Below, piece by piece: positions 25,444-34,815 of a DNA stretch of 37,284 nucleotides. Below the pieces are notes generated by a model. It saw only the letters and a list, made by a program, of their open reading frames with translations, ran no database searches and was not told where the DNA came from. The stretch is from positions 1-37,284 of the forward strand of contig SVED01000012.1 in assembly GCA_015057515.1 (NCBI GenBank), read 5' to 3'. The position numbers and the translations under genes were made by a program. The DNA comes from Lachnospiraceae bacterium. Lineage in GTDB: Bacteria > Bacillota > Clostridia > Lachnospirales > Lachnospiraceae. The first letter of the stretch is position 1, and each line of letters begins with the position of its first letter.

Positions 25444-27668
25444 TGAGAAAAAGTAAATTTGCATCTATAATTTCATATGGTGTTGTGATGGCTCTTTTTC
25501 TCACAGGATGTGGCGAAACACCGGCTAAAGCACCTAAGCTTATAGAACCTGTTGCAAACAATGAATCTTATCGCCCTGTGACTATGGGTGACATTGGAAA
25601 TGTAAATACTGGCAGAGGGGTAGTGGTGCCTACTGAATATTGTCATTTCTGGGATACCTCTGTAATAGTAGATGAAGTTATGGTTACTTATGGTGAGTTT
25701 GTTGAGGCTGGTCAGGTTATTGCAACAGTGGACACAGAGATGGCTGAAAATGGCATTCGTAGCTTGAGAGAAAGTATAGCAGTTAAAGAAAGTAAGTGGA
25801 GTATTGCTGAGGAGATATATCAATACGATTTATCTGAGCTTACATATAAGTATCAGGGATATGTAGAGATGGGAATGGTGACTGAGGCGGAGGCTATTGC
25901 ATCGCAAATTGCCATATTAAAAGAAAATCACAATTACGATACTCTTATGCATGAGTATGAGATTAATAGTTTAAATGAAGAAATAGGGAAGTATCAGAAG
26001 ATTCTTGATGAAGGAACTTTAGTGGCGAAACATAGTGGTTATGTGACCTACATAAAGGATTTGTCTGATTCTGATATGGTTTCTTACGGAGAAAATGTAA
26101 TTATAATATCCGATTATGAGGATACGTATATAAGTCTTGTGGAAACTCCTGTAGAAGCGAGAGAAATTGATATATATACCAGTTATCATACCTATGTAAA
26201 TGGAGAGAAGGAAGAACTTGAATTTTACGACTATTTACCAGAGGAAATGATGATTGCTCAAAATAAAGGTTTATATCCTACTCTTAGAATGAAGTTTTTG
26301 GATGAATCAAAATCACCAGAGATTGGAAATAACATAATTATATATTTTTATACAGAATATAAAGAGAATGTTTTATTGGTTGGAAATGATTCCTTGTATC
26401 AGGATGAACAGGGGACATATGTAAATGTTAAGTCGGAAAATGGTGTGGAGCAAAGATATATAGAGGTTGGCCAAAAGGATAACTATTATACTGAGGTTGT
26501 ATCAGGTCTTTCCGAGGGTGAGCTGATTGCTTATTCTTCTGAAGCGGTTGTTCCAAAAGAATATGATGAGTTGACAGTTGAGCTTCAGGATTACAAAATG
26601 ATTTATTTCATGGAGTCAAATAGAATATTAGATACTACCAGCAAAAAATATTACTCAGATTATGAGGGTACTATTTCCAGTGTTGCAGTTGCTGACGGAG
26701 ATATGGTTGAAAAGGGTGATTTGATATGTGTTATTGAAACTAACGAGGGTAGTGCCATGCTGGCACAAATGAGAAATGACATAACAAATTTCAAAGAAAC
26801 TCACAAGATGGCAATGACTGATGTAGATAGTCAGATAGCGGCTCTTGAGGCGGAAATTGCAATGGCCTATGAAAAGCAAAATCAGCCAGTAGATGAGCTT
26901 GCAACTGATACCGACAGTTTAAAAGTACAGGAACCTTATCTTTACGAGCAACTTCAATGTCAGTTGGAAAAGGCAAAGCTAACTAAACAAATGACAGAAT
27001 GTGATTACACATATCAGCTTCAAATTATGGAAGAAAATTATGCTGAAATAAGCGCGAACAATGATGGGGCTGGTGGAATAAGCATCTATGCACAACAGGC
27101 TGGTGTGATTACTAGCGCCAATATGCGTGAGGGTAAAAATGTGTCATATGGAGATAGGTTGTACAATATAAAAACACCTTCTGAAAAGTATGTACAAATT
27201 AGAAGCGAAGAGATAGTTAAGGTAAATCAAAAAATCGTTTTTAGCGAGCCAAGTACTGACAAATCTTATGAAGGGACAGTCGTTGCTATTGGCGGAGATG
27301 AGGGAGGTTTCTATTTTTCCGAAGTAGATGGAAGAGTAGTTATAACTAATAATGGTATGCCAAATACCTTTTATTCATATTTGGTAAAATTAGATGATGA
27401 AAGCTATTATGAGGCCGAGGGCGATTTTAAAGCTTATGGAAATAATGGTAGTTTTGATAGTGTAGTAGTTTTAAGAGAAGGACAAGTATATTCAGAAACT
27501 ATGCTTGAAACACAAAGATATTATGTGTGGAAGGTGTGTGATGGAGAGCTGTATAAGCAGTATGTACAGGTGGTTCCAACCCCAGGGAAAAAAGAGGTGT
27601 GCGTTGTAACGGGACTTACAGGGGGAGATGTTATAGCAGTGGAAAAACAGGTGGAAGAAAAGGAGTAA
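25443..27668 (+). CDS. Large lipoprotein adaptor with two adaptor modules in tandem
   Basis: The protein has 741 residues, about twice the usual adaptor length. Lipoprotein signal with lipobox LTGC (Cys23). The first module has lipoyl halves VDEVMVTYGEFVEAGQVIATVD (split; near 78-100) and GTLVAKHSGYVTYI (near 195), and closes with SGLSEGELIAYSSEAVVP near 365. A second module starts near 400 with YEGTISSVAVADGDMVEKGDLI, a helical hairpin (about 440-535), a second half IYAQQAGVITSANMREGKNV, and closes with VTGLTGGDVIAV at the end. I infer an internal duplication or fusion. It overlaps the first adaptor gene by one base; the permease starts 4 bases after its stop. Confidence 0.85.
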   Translation: MRKSKFASIISYGVVMALFLTGCGETPAKAPKLIEPVANNESYRPVTMGDIGNVNTGRGVVVPTEYCHFWDTSVIVDEVMVTYGEFVEAGQVIATVDTEMAENGIRSLRESIAVKESKWSIAEEIYQYDLSELTYKYQGYVEMGMVTEAEAIASQIAILKENHNYDTLMHEYEINSLNEEIGKYQKILDEGTLVAKHSGYVTYIKDLSDSDMVSYGENVIIISDYEDTYISLVETPVEAREIDIYTSYHTYVNGEKEELEFYDYLPEEMMIAQNKGLYPTLRMKFLDESKSPEIGNNIIIYFYTEYKENVLLVGNDSLYQDEQGTYVNVKSENGVEQRYIEVGQKDNYYTEVVSGLSEGELIAYSSEAVVPKEYDELTVELQDYKMIYFMESNRILDTTSKKYYSDYEGTISSVAVADGDMVEKGDLICVIETNEGSAMLAQMRNDITNFKETHKMAMTDVDSQIAALEAEIAMAYEKQNQPVDELATDTDSLKVQEPYLYEQLQCQLEKAKLTKQMTECDYTYQLQIMEENYAEISANNDGAGGISIYAQQAGVITSANMREGKNVSYGDRLYNIKTPSEKYVQIRSEEIVKVNQKIVFSEPSTDKSYEGTVVAIGGDEGGFYFSEVDGRVVITNNGMPNTFYSYLVKLDDESYYEAEGDFKAYGNNGSFDSVVVLREGQVYSETMLETQRYYVWKVCDGELYKQYVQVVPTPGKKEVCVVTGLTGGDVIAVEKQVEEKE

Positions 27669-27671
27669 GCT

Positions 27672-30485
27672 ATGTTTAATATGATTACAAAAAAAATAAA
27701 AAATAAGCTATGGCTTACAGTATGTCTTGTTCTTGGTATGGCATTTCTTGTGGCGGTTTTTTGCTGTCAGCCTATGTTTAAAATGGGTTCTTTGAATATG
27801 CTGATTGTAAATAGCTTTGAGATGGATATCAGAGAAAAGAATCAATATCCTGTAGTTTTTGGCAGATATGGTTCCATTAATGTCTCTGATGTTGCAACGA
27901 TGGGTGCGGCGGAATCAAAAGTTAATAATTACCAACAGGTATGGGAGGATTATTTGCCGGATATAGATGTTTTGGCTACGCAAACCGTATATGAGTTTTC
28001 TGCTGAGTCCTCACAAGGTAGCTATGGTAGTAAGGGTAATTATGTCAATGTGAGTTATATGCCAAATCTTACAGATCATATAGAGGTGCTTAAGGGGTCG
28101 GATTATTATGAGTACGCATCAGAAGAAGGATATTATCCATGTCTTATTTCAGAAAAAGTAATGGATGAATTTGGACTTGTTCAGGGTGAGGTTATTGAAT
28201 TTGTCAATTGGAAAAACAGTTCGGATGTCACCTTAAAGCTGGTTGTCGCAGGTATTTTTAAAGAAGCTGACAGGTCGGATTTGTATTGGTATATTGAGCC
28301 TACAGAGCTTTCTGTAAACGTGTTTGTAAGCAAGGAAACATATGAAGATATAATGCTTAAATATCCAAAGAGTGCTATTAGTTATAGACATTTCAGCTTA
28401 TTTGCTTATCAAGATATTAACAGTAGCAATATCGAAGATTTGCAATATTACATAGAGGAATTTAAGAAAGCAGACACAAGCTTTATGTGCACTTTCGAAG
28501 ATATAATTACAGATTACAATGCTGAGAAGAAAACAGTGAATGTTATTCTTTGGGTGTTAGAGCTTCCTATTTTGGGAATGGTTCTGGCGTTTATATATAT
28601 GGTCTCTAAACAGATTGTTGATAGTGAAAAAAATGAAATTGCTATGCTGAAGAGTAGGGGCTTGAATAGAAAACAGATTGTTGCTACTTATGGCTTACAA
28701 TCAGCGATTTTGGCAGGTTTTGGTTTTTTGATTGGTGTTCCTCTTGGTTATTTGCTTTGCAAACTTGCAGCAGGGACCACTGATTTCCTCACTTTTTCAT
28801 GGGAAAATATGTGGGTGTATAGATTCGTACCATTAATGTTCGTGTATGGAATAGTAGCAGCATTTATTGGTGTTTGTTTTGTGTTGGCACCGGTAGTGGT
28901 TTCCACAAAAATATCTATAGTTGAATACAAGTCTTCAAAGAATGAGATAAAAAAGTCCGTATGGGAAAAGTATTTCTTAGACATAGCCCTCCTTGGTGTA
29001 TCCATTTATTTGTTATATAACTATAATCAAAACAGTGATATGCTTCGTCAAAAAGCTATAGAGGGAGAAAAAATGGATCCTATGATATTCCTTAACTCTT
29101 TGGTGTTTATTATAGGATTAGGTTTGGTGGCGCTTAGACTTACCCATTATGTGGTTAAGTTAGTATATATCCTTGGAAAAAAGAAATGGTCGCCGGCAAT
29201 TTATGCATCTTTCTTGCAGATTACAAGAAACTCTGTAAAGCAGGGATTTATATCAGTATTTTTAATCTTAACTGTAGCCCTTGGTCTTTTTAATGCCAAC
29301 ACAGCAAGAACAATAAATAGAAATAACGAAGATAGAATTACATATGAAATAGGTTCTGATATGGTTATACAGGAGCATTGGGACACAAAGCTTTATTATC
29401 TTAAAACAAGAGAAATAGAGTATGACTTTGTTGAGCCTAATTATGCCAGGTATACAGAACTTATAAATCAAGGAATATGCGATAGTATGACTAGAGTTAT
29501 TTATGATGATAGAACTATAGTAAGGGCAAATTCTATGGTTAAAGAAGAGTGTATATTTATGGGTGTGCACACTAAGGAATTTGGTGAGACAGCTTACTTG
29601 AAAGAAGAGCTTAATTTAGATACTCATTGGTATACCTACTTGAATGCTTTGGCTGAAAATCCAAATGGTGTTATTATTTCCAGCAATATGGCAAAGGAAA
29701 TGGAAGTTGAAGTGGGCGATATAGTAAGGTGTGATCGAATGGGTGCTATACCTGGTAAATATGGAGATGTTAGAGGCACTTTTGCCGGAACAGTTGTTGC
29801 CGTTGTAGATAACTGGCCAGGATATAATCGTTACTATTATGAGGAAGGTGAATTAAAAGAGAGATACTTGCTTGTTGCCAATTATGCCAGTGCGATAAGT
29901 GCATTTAAGATTACACCTTACCAGATATGGATGAATGTTAGTGAGGATGCTACTTACGAAGATGTTATGAGCTACTTGGATAATAAAGGTGTGGTTTTAG
30001 ATGATAGTCGAATTATTTCTGAGGAGATTTCCCTGATGAAGAGTTCGCCTATGATTCAGATTACTAATGGAATGTTTACATTGAGCTTTATTATAGCTTT
30101 AATACTTTGTGCAATAGGATTTCTTATATACTGGATATCTTCTATCAGACAAAGAGAGCTTTTGTTTGGCGTGTATCGAGCAATGGGTATGTCCGTAAAA
30201 GAAATAAATAAAATGCTGACCAATGAGCATATTTTTAGTACCTTCTTTTCTGTTCTGGCGGGCGGTTTAGTTGGTATGGTGGCAACCCTTTTGTATGTAA
30301 AGGTTTTTGGAATCGTATATTTGCCAGAAAGGCATAATTTAGATATCTACATTTATTTTGAAATCGGTGACGTGATTAAATTGGCAGTTGTTGTTACTGC
30401 AATGATTGTTGTATGTATGTTTGTTCTTAGAAAGCTTATCAAGAGTCTTAATATTACACAGGCACTTAAGTTAGGGGAGGAGTAG
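27672..30485 (+). CDS. FtsX/MacB-type ABC transporter permease
   Basis: The protein has 937 residues. TM1 is near 13-33, followed by an extracytoplasmic domain of about 250 residues. A first FtsX unit lies near 285-420 (with KNEIAMLKSRGLNRKQI, the coupling motif facing the ATPase). Further membrane segments lie at about 435-500, a second extracytoplasmic domain at about 545-770, and a second FtsX unit near 785-930 (RQRELLFGVYRAMGMS). Two FtsX units in one chain mean a single polypeptide may form the whole membrane part. With two adaptors upstream and two ATPases downstream in the same operon, it should expel peptides, antibiotics or lipids. Confidence 0.9.
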   Translation: MFNMITKKIKNKLWLTVCLVLGMAFLVAVFCCQPMFKMGSLNMLIVNSFEMDIREKNQYPVVFGRYGSINVSDVATMGAAESKVNNYQQVWEDYLPDIDVLATQTVYEFSAESSQGSYGSKGNYVNVSYMPNLTDHIEVLKGSDYYEYASEEGYYPCLISEKVMDEFGLVQGEVIEFVNWKNSSDVTLKLVVAGIFKEADRSDLYWYIEPTELSVNVFVSKETYEDIMLKYPKSAISYRHFSLFAYQDINSSNIEDLQYYIEEFKKADTSFMCTFEDIITDYNAEKKTVNVILWVLELPILGMVLAFIYMVSKQIVDSEKNEIAMLKSRGLNRKQIVATYGLQSAILAGFGFLIGVPLGYLLCKLAAGTTDFLTFSWENMWVYRFVPLMFVYGIVAAFIGVCFVLAPVVVSTKISIVEYKSSKNEIKKSVWEKYFLDIALLGVSIYLLYNYNQNSDMLRQKAIEGEKMDPMIFLNSLVFIIGLGLVALRLTHYVVKLVYILGKKKWSPAIYASFLQITRNSVKQGFISVFLILTVALGLFNANTARTINRNNEDRITYEIGSDMVIQEHWDTKLYYLKTREIEYDFVEPNYARYTELINQGICDSMTRVIYDDRTIVRANSMVKEECIFMGVHTKEFGETAYLKEELNLDTHWYTYLNALAENPNGVIISSNMAKEMEVEVGDIVRCDRMGAIPGKYGDVRGTFAGTVVAVVDNWPGYNRYYYEEGELKERYLLVANYASAISAFKITPYQIWMNVSEDATYEDVMSYLDNKGVVLDDSRIISEEISLMKSSPMIQITNGMFTLSFIIALILCAIGFLIYWISSIRQRELLFGVYRAMGMSVKEINKMLTNEHIFSTFFSVLAGGLVGMVATLLYVKVFGIVYLPERHNLDIYIYFEIGDVIKLAVVVTAMIVVCMFVLRKLIKSLNITQALKLGEE

Positions 30486-30486
30486 C

Positions 30487-31173
30487 ATGGAAAATATTAT
30501 CGTAGGAAAAAAAATAACACGCTGCTTCAAGACTGGTGCTAGTGAAGACTTTTATGCTTTAAAAGGGGTGGATATTGAAATAAAAAAGGGAAAGCTTACT
30601 ATACTGAAAGGAAGATCCGGTAGTGGTAAAACAACCTTGCTAAATATCCTAAGTGCTCTGGATGATGCAACAGATGGTGAAGTTTTCTTTGACGGAGAAA
30701 GTCTTGGCAATATGAACGAAAAGGAAAAAGAACTTATAAGAAGGAAGGATATGGGATTTGTATTTCAATCCGTAGCCCTCATTCCTATTATGAACGCATA
30801 TGAAAATGTTGATTTTGCTATGAGACTTGCTCAGATTGAAGGTGAACATAACCAGAGAATTGAAAAGGTTTTATCTTTAGTTGGTATGAAGGAAAGAATG
30901 CTTCATATGCCGGGACAGATGTCAGGTGGTGAGCAACAGCGCGTTGCAATTGCCAGAGCAGTGGCTCATTATCCTAAAATTATTTTCGCAGATGAGCCTA
31001 CAGGAGCTCTTGACACAGAGACTGGATTGAGGGTTATGAAGCTTTTTAGGAAATTGGTTGATAAAGAAGGGATAACAATCGTAATGACTACCCATGATCC
31101 AAATCTAATGGAGATGGGTAACATAGTCTACGAGATGGAGGATGGTGAGATTGTTGACAGATATGAAAACTGA
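30487..31173 (+). CDS. ABC transporter ATPase (MacB/LolD type), first subunit
   Basis: The protein has 228 residues. Walker A is GRSGSGKTT (42-50), the Q loop is FVFQSVALIP, the signature is SGGEQQ (from Ser146), Walker B is IIFADE (Asp169-Glu170), and the H loop is TTHDP. All motifs are intact. It starts at ATG 30487, 1 base after the permease stop, with GGGGAGGAG as ribosome site. Its sequence is distinct from that of the second ATPase, so a heterodimer is possible. Confidence 0.95.
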   Translation: MENIIVGKKITRCFKTGASEDFYALKGVDIEIKKGKLTILKGRSGSGKTTLLNILSALDDATDGEVFFDGESLGNMNEKEKELIRRKDMGFVFQSVALIPIMNAYENVDFAMRLAQIEGEHNQRIEKVLSLVGMKERMLHMPGQMSGGEQQRVAIARAVAHYPKIIFADEPTGALDTETGLRVMKLFRKLVDKEGITIVMTTHDPNLMEMGNIVYEMEDGEIVDRYEN

Positions 31174-32062
31174 TGATGTTTTAATTACTTGCGATGGTTT
31201 AGTCAAAATATTTAAAACTGAAGATATAGAAGTAATGGCACTTCAGGGTCTTGATATGGAGATAAAGAGAGGAGAACTTATGTCGGTTATCGGAAAGAGT
31301 GGTAGCGGCAAAAGTACACTCATGAATATTATAGGAGGTCTGGAGAAACCATCCGCCGGGAAAATAGTTGTTGCTGGTAAGAACCTTTCTGATATGACGG
31401 AAAAGGAAATGGTAAATTACAGAAAAAATACTGTGGGTTTTGTGTGGCAAAAAAGTGAGCGAAATCTTTTTAAGTATCTTACAGCTTTGGAAAATATAGA
31501 AGCAGCTATGAATTTCACAGGGAAAAGTAGTAAAGAAAAAAGAACCAAGGCGTTAGAGCTTTTAGAGATGGTTGGTATGTCCCATAAGAAGGATTCATAT
31601 CCCACGAGGATGTCAGGTGGGGAACAGCAAAGAATAGCTATAGCGGTGGCCTTGGCAAATGATCCTCAGATTTTACTTGCAGATGAGCCGACAGGAGCGG
31701 TGGATACAAAAACGTCTAACCACATTCAGGATTTATTCAGACGTCTTAACAAGGAGTTGGGAATAACCATAATTATTGTAACCCACGATATGAAATTGGC
31801 TGCCAAGGTGGATAGAGTGGTTATGATATCAGATGGAAAGATTAGTACAGAAAAAATAATGAAGGCTAAATATAGAGAAAATATAGACAGTCTTACAGAT
31901 GAAGAATTGTACGAAAATGCTCATGAAGAATATTCTGTGCTTGATAAAGCTGGCAGGGTGCAATTAAATGATGAAATGCTTGATGCAGCAGGAATAGATA
32001 CCAATAAAGTTAAGATTACTGTTGAGGATGGCAAGGTCATAATTACGGCAGAAAATTCTTAA
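31163..32062 (+). CDS. ABC transporter ATPase, second subunit with C-terminal extension
   Basis: I prefer the ATG at 31163, overlapping the previous stop by 11 bases, because ABC ATPases normally begin about this far before the first strand; ATG 31142 or TTG 31151, nearer a GGAGG at 31137, would add 4-7 residues. From 31163 the protein has 299 residues. Walker A is GKSGSGKST (44-52), the signature is MSGGEQQR, Walker B is ILLADEPTGAVD and the H loop is VTHDM. All are intact. About 70 extra residues follow the ATPase fold (LTDEELYENAHEEYSV to VKITVEDGKVIIT), absent from the first subunit. This is the last gene of the efflux operon. Confidence 0.92.
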   Translation: MKTDDVLITCDGLVKIFKTEDIEVMALQGLDMEIKRGELMSVIGKSGSGKSTLMNIIGGLEKPSAGKIVVAGKNLSDMTEKEMVNYRKNTVGFVWQKSERNLFKYLTALENIEAAMNFTGKSSKEKRTKALELLEMVGMSHKKDSYPTRMSGGEQQRIAIAVALANDPQILLADEPTGAVDTKTSNHIQDLFRRLNKELGITIIIVTHDMKLAAKVDRVVMISDGKISTEKIMKAKYRENIDSLTDEELYENAHEEYSVLDKAGRVQLNDEMLDAAGIDTNKVKITVEDGKVIITAENS

Positions 32063-32088
32063 AGTCGACAAAATATTATTATTTACAA

Positions 32089-32117
32089 TTGAATAAAGAT
32101 GCAGGAATTAGTATAAT
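32089..32117 (+). promoter_or_regulatory. Promoter of the lipoprotein gene
   Basis: TTGAAT (32089-32094), a 17-base spacer and TATAAT (32112-32117) lie 32 bases before ATG 32150. No TGATACA repeat is present, so this gene is probably outside the predicted regulon. Confidence 0.75.
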
Positions 32118-32149
32118 ATCCTTGTTTGTAAAATACTCAAGGAGTTAAT

Positions 32150-33124
32150 ATGAAAAAGTTAAAATATATTGTGTTATTGCTACTTTTGGTTTTGATAGCT
32201 CTTACTGGTTGCGGTAATGATAAAGTAGTTTTAATGACTACAGAAGATAATCAAGTGTCAGATACAAAAGAGATTACAGAGTCAGAGGTGCCAGTTGTGC
32301 AAATCGAAGATTTGACAACGGAAGAAAAAAATAGAGAGGAAGCCACAGCTGAAGAAAAGAATATTACAATTGCACAAATATACGAGGCAAATAGCGGTGA
32401 TGTTTTTTTGAAAGATGGTAAAGGCTATAGTGTGAATACCATATACTATTCCCATGGAACAGAAGTGTATTCAGAGTTACAATATCTTGGCTTTGATGAA
32501 TATGGTATGTATATGCAAGCCTATGAGGATTCCGAGGGATATGTAGAGGTTTTAGATTCAGGCAATTTATGTTGGTACATTGTAAGAAACGGTCAGGTAA
32601 GTACTTTGATATATCCGGAAAATGGAATGGCGGATATTATGATTGATTATAGCCATAATGATATGGTGATTTCGGATCCTGCCAGCAGTGGAGAGACTAT
32701 AGTTGATGTGTATAAGCTGAATGGTGATTTGGTTGTCGAGACTAGTTTGGTATCTGAGTTTGATGAAGAATACCTAAATAGATACGTCTTGGATGAGAAT
32801 TATCGCATAATCACGGGCGAATGCTATGAGGAAGATGAGCTTATATCATCCTTCTGGACTACAGAAAATGCCGTGTATAACGAGTCTGAAGAACTTACAG
32901 CAATAAGAAGTGATTTGGAAAAGAGATTGGTGACAGTTAGCTATCCGGACGGAAGTGGTGTGGAATACATATATCAAATTCCTAGACAATGTCCTGTTGA
33001 ATTGAAGCTTTTTGCCAGTGTGGCTTATGCAGATGAAGCTTGCAATACCAAATGGGTGGAGATAAACCCTATGTCTGATGGTTTTTATGCCGACGAAAAC
33101 ATATATGTAAAAAAAGTAAATTAA
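32150..33124 (+). CDS. Lipoprotein of unknown function
   Basis: The protein has 324 residues. It has a clear lipoprotein signal (KKLKYIVLLLLLVLIALTGC, Cys21) behind CAAGGAG. An acidic Thr/Glu-rich linker (about 30-75) leads to a beta-rich domain with many Tyr residues and short repeats of the type LDENYRIITGE. No enzymatic motif or known domain is recognised. It has its own promoter and no terminator follows it that I can see before the next promoter at 33145. Confidence 0.8.
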   Translation: MKKLKYIVLLLLLVLIALTGCGNDKVVLMTTEDNQVSDTKEITESEVPVVQIEDLTTEEKNREEATAEEKNITIAQIYEANSGDVFLKDGKGYSVNTIYYSHGTEVYSELQYLGFDEYGMYMQAYEDSEGYVEVLDSGNLCWYIVRNGQVSTLIYPENGMADIMIDYSHNDMVISDPASSGETIVDVYKLNGDLVVETSLVSEFDEEYLNRYVLDENYRIITGECYEEDELISSFWTTENAVYNESEELTAIRSDLEKRLVTVSYPDGSGVEYIYQIPRQCPVELKLFASVAYADEACNTKWVEINPMSDGFYADENIYVKKVN

Positions 33125-33144
33125 AAAGAATTGTTATAAAAGGC

Positions 33145-33174
33145 TTTACCAATTGGTATATTTTAATATATAAT
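33145..33174 (+). promoter_or_regulatory. Promoter of the short FliD-like gene
   Basis: TTTACC (33145-33150), an 18-base spacer and TATAAT (33169-33174) lie 73 bases before ATG 33248. This leaves an untranslated leader of roughly 65 bases. Confidence 0.6.
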
Positions 33175-33191
33175 GATATATATAGGTGGTT

Positions 33192-33227
33192 TGGACAAGG
33201 ATGTCCATGTTTCAGATTAATATCTGA
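33192..33227 (+). promoter_or_regulatory. Two small hairpins in the leader of the FliD-like gene
   Basis: TGGACA-AGGA-TGTCCA (33192-33207) and TCAGAT-TAAT-ATCTGA (33212-33227) are two perfect 6-base stems with 4-base loops, 4 bases apart. They end 8 bases before the GGAG ribosome site. They could be a protein-binding leader, an mRNA stabiliser or operators in DNA. Confidence 0.4.
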
Positions 33228-33247
33228 TTTGTCAAGGAGTGATTTAT

Positions 33248-33985
33248 ATGAATTTTAATGTTACAAATGATACTAATACATATGACTATATGAATAGTTT
33301 TTTTAGTGGACTCAATAATTCTTCTGGGAAGAATGATTCTTATGGTGGGGTTTCCAGCTTGTTAGGAGATTTGTATGCTGTCCAAAACGGAACATACCTG
33401 AAGGTTGCAAAGAAGTTTTATGCCAGTGATGCAGCCAAATCTTCTCAGTCAGCAGATGATATAAAGAAGGAAATGAATCTCGTAAAAGAAGCAACTCAGG
33501 AGGCTACGTCATCTCTAAGTAAGCTTATGGATGAAAGCTTATATAAGAAAGTTGAGAAAACTGACGATAAGGGTAATAAAACTTATGATTATGATAGAGA
33601 TGCTATTCTAAGGAATATCAAATCTTATATTGAAGATTATAATTCTCTCATAGAAATGTCTGGTGACCTTGAGGACACATCAACTCTTAAAGCGGGGGTT
33701 AGGCTTGTGAATCAGGCTGAGGTTTATGAAAGTGCTCTGGCAAGGATTGGTATCGATATAAAGGAGAACAATCAGCTAGAGTTAGATGAGGAAGCTTTCG
33801 CTAAGGCTGATATAGTTGATGTAAAATCCCTTTTCACTGGGGCTGTATCATATGCAAAGAATATGCAGACAAAGTTTTTCCAAATGTATAGTCAGGCAAA
33901 CAGCAACATATCTTCCGTGAATGGATTATACTCATCACAAGCACAGGGTATTTCAATTGGTAACATGTTTGATAGTATGCTATAA
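33248..33985 (+). CDS. FliD C-terminal-like protein
   Basis: The protein has 245 residues from ATG 33248, 8 bases after GGAG; a GTG at 33239 overlaps that ribosome site. The N-terminal 100 residues are Ser/Asn-rich and helical. The part from about 110 to 215 resembles the C-terminal region of the flagellar cap protein FliD: a helix with IKSYIEDYNSLIEMS, a segment GIDIKENNQLELDEEAF that matches the FliD pattern GI.....G.L.LDE..F, then VKSLFTG. The end is a Gln/Ser-rich helix. It has no FliD N-terminal half and no flagellar neighbours. Export by the flagellar type III route or a surface role is conceivable. A second FliD-like gene lies 1 kb away on the other strand. Confidence 0.6.
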   Translation: MNFNVTNDTNTYDYMNSFFSGLNNSSGKNDSYGGVSSLLGDLYAVQNGTYLKVAKKFYASDAAKSSQSADDIKKEMNLVKEATQEATSSLSKLMDESLYKKVEKTDDKGNKTYDYDRDAILRNIKSYIEDYNSLIEMSGDLEDTSTLKAGVRLVNQAEVYESALARIGIDIKENNQLELDEEAFAKADIVDVKSLFTGAVSYAKNMQTKFFQMYSQANSNISSVNGLYSSQAQGISIGNMFDSML

Positions 33986-33996
33986 TTACATTGTTG

Positions 33997-34062
33997 CAAT
34001 CCCCTTGGGGGGATTGTATATATTACGAAGGTCCGCAGGTTACCTGTGGACCTTCGTTTCTT
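33997..34062 (+). terminator. Two hairpins after the FliD-like gene; the second is a terminator
   Basis: CAATCCCC-TTGG-GGGGATTG (33997-34016) is followed by a 14-pair stem, CGAAGGTCCGCAGG with CCTGTGGACCTTCG (34026-34056), and then TTTCTT. The second stem is strong but its T run is short and ends 15 bases before the next ATG. It may therefore attenuate rather than fully stop transcription into the pseudouridine synthase gene. Confidence 0.65.
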
Positions 34063-34076
34063 ATAGGAGGTGGACT

Positions 34077-34814
34077 ATGGCAAATATACGCTTAGACAAG
34101 TTCCTTGCTGATGCAGGAGCAGGAACAAGAAGCCAGGTAAAGGAGCTTATAAAAAAGGGAAGAGTAAAGGTAAATAACGTCATAGTCAAAAAAAGTGACA
34201 TTAAAATTCAAACAGATGAAGATTTTGTGTCGTTGGACGATAAAAAGGTGAGCCATTGTGAATTTCAATATTTTATGTTAAATAAGCCAGGCGGTGTTGT
34301 TTCTGCCACAAAGGATGAAAAAGAAAAAACAGTGATAGATTTGATAGATGTTAGCAAAAGAAGAGACCTTTTTCCTGTGGGCAGACTAGATAAAGACACG
34401 GAAGGATTACTAATCATAACAAACGATGGGGTTATGGCAAACAAATTACTGGCACCGGGAAAGCATGTGAATAAAACTTACTTTGCTAAAATCGAAGGAT
34501 GTGTAACAGATGAAACGGTTGAGATGTTTTCATCGGGAATAGATATTGGTGACGATAAACTAACAAAACCTGCCATACTTCAAATAATATCTGTTTTTTC
34601 AAAAGAAGAACAATATGAATCAGAGGTAAAGGTTACTATAACGGAAGGAAGATACCACCAGATAAAAAGAATGTTTGAGAAGGTTGGTATGAAGGTTACT
34701 TATCTTAAAAGGATTTCTATGGGACCTATATTTTTGGATGAGGCATTGACTTGTGGAGAATATAGAGAACTGACACAAGAGGAAATAGAGCTCCTAAAAA
34801 ATGCTCATCAATAA
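34077..34814 (+). CDS. rsuA: RsuA-family 16S rRNA pseudouridine synthase
   Basis: The protein has 245 residues. Start ATG 34077 follows AGGAGGTGG; the frame is open further upstream but that stretch overlaps the previous gene. The S4 RNA-binding domain is at 3-60 (RLDKFLADAGAGTRSQVKELI), then the synthase domain with catalytic Asp105 in GRLDKDTEGLLIITNDG and a C-terminal EGRYHQIKRMFEKVGM motif. It isomerises a uridine in 16S rRNA (position 516 in E. coli numbering for RsuA); the exact site here is by family analogy, and RluB/RluF-type substrates are possible. A symmetric terminator follows. Confidence 0.9.
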   Translation: MANIRLDKFLADAGAGTRSQVKELIKKGRVKVNNVIVKKSDIKIQTDEDFVSLDDKKVSHCEFQYFMLNKPGGVVSATKDEKEKTVIDLIDVSKRRDLFPVGRLDKDTEGLLIITNDGVMANKLLAPGKHVNKTYFAKIEGCVTDETVEMFSSGIDIGDDKLTKPAILQIISVFSKEEQYESEVKVTITEGRYHQIKRMFEKVGMKVTYLKRISMGPIFLDEALTCGEYRELTQEEIELLKNAHQ

Positions 34815-34815
34815 G

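Noticed and set aside
33137-33160. Flagellar sigma-D promoter before the FliD-like gene
   Set aside because: A TAAA is present but the element 15 bases later does not resemble GCCGATAT; a sigma-A type promoter at 33145-33174 fits better.
33180-33247. Riboswitch in the leader of the FliD-like gene
   Set aside because: Only two small hairpins are present and no conserved aptamer core of a known class is visible.
33921-34076. Upstream extension of rsuA
   Set aside because: The frame is open but overlaps the end of the FliD-like gene and two hairpins; the S4 domain begins right after ATG 34077, which has AGGAGGTGG before it.
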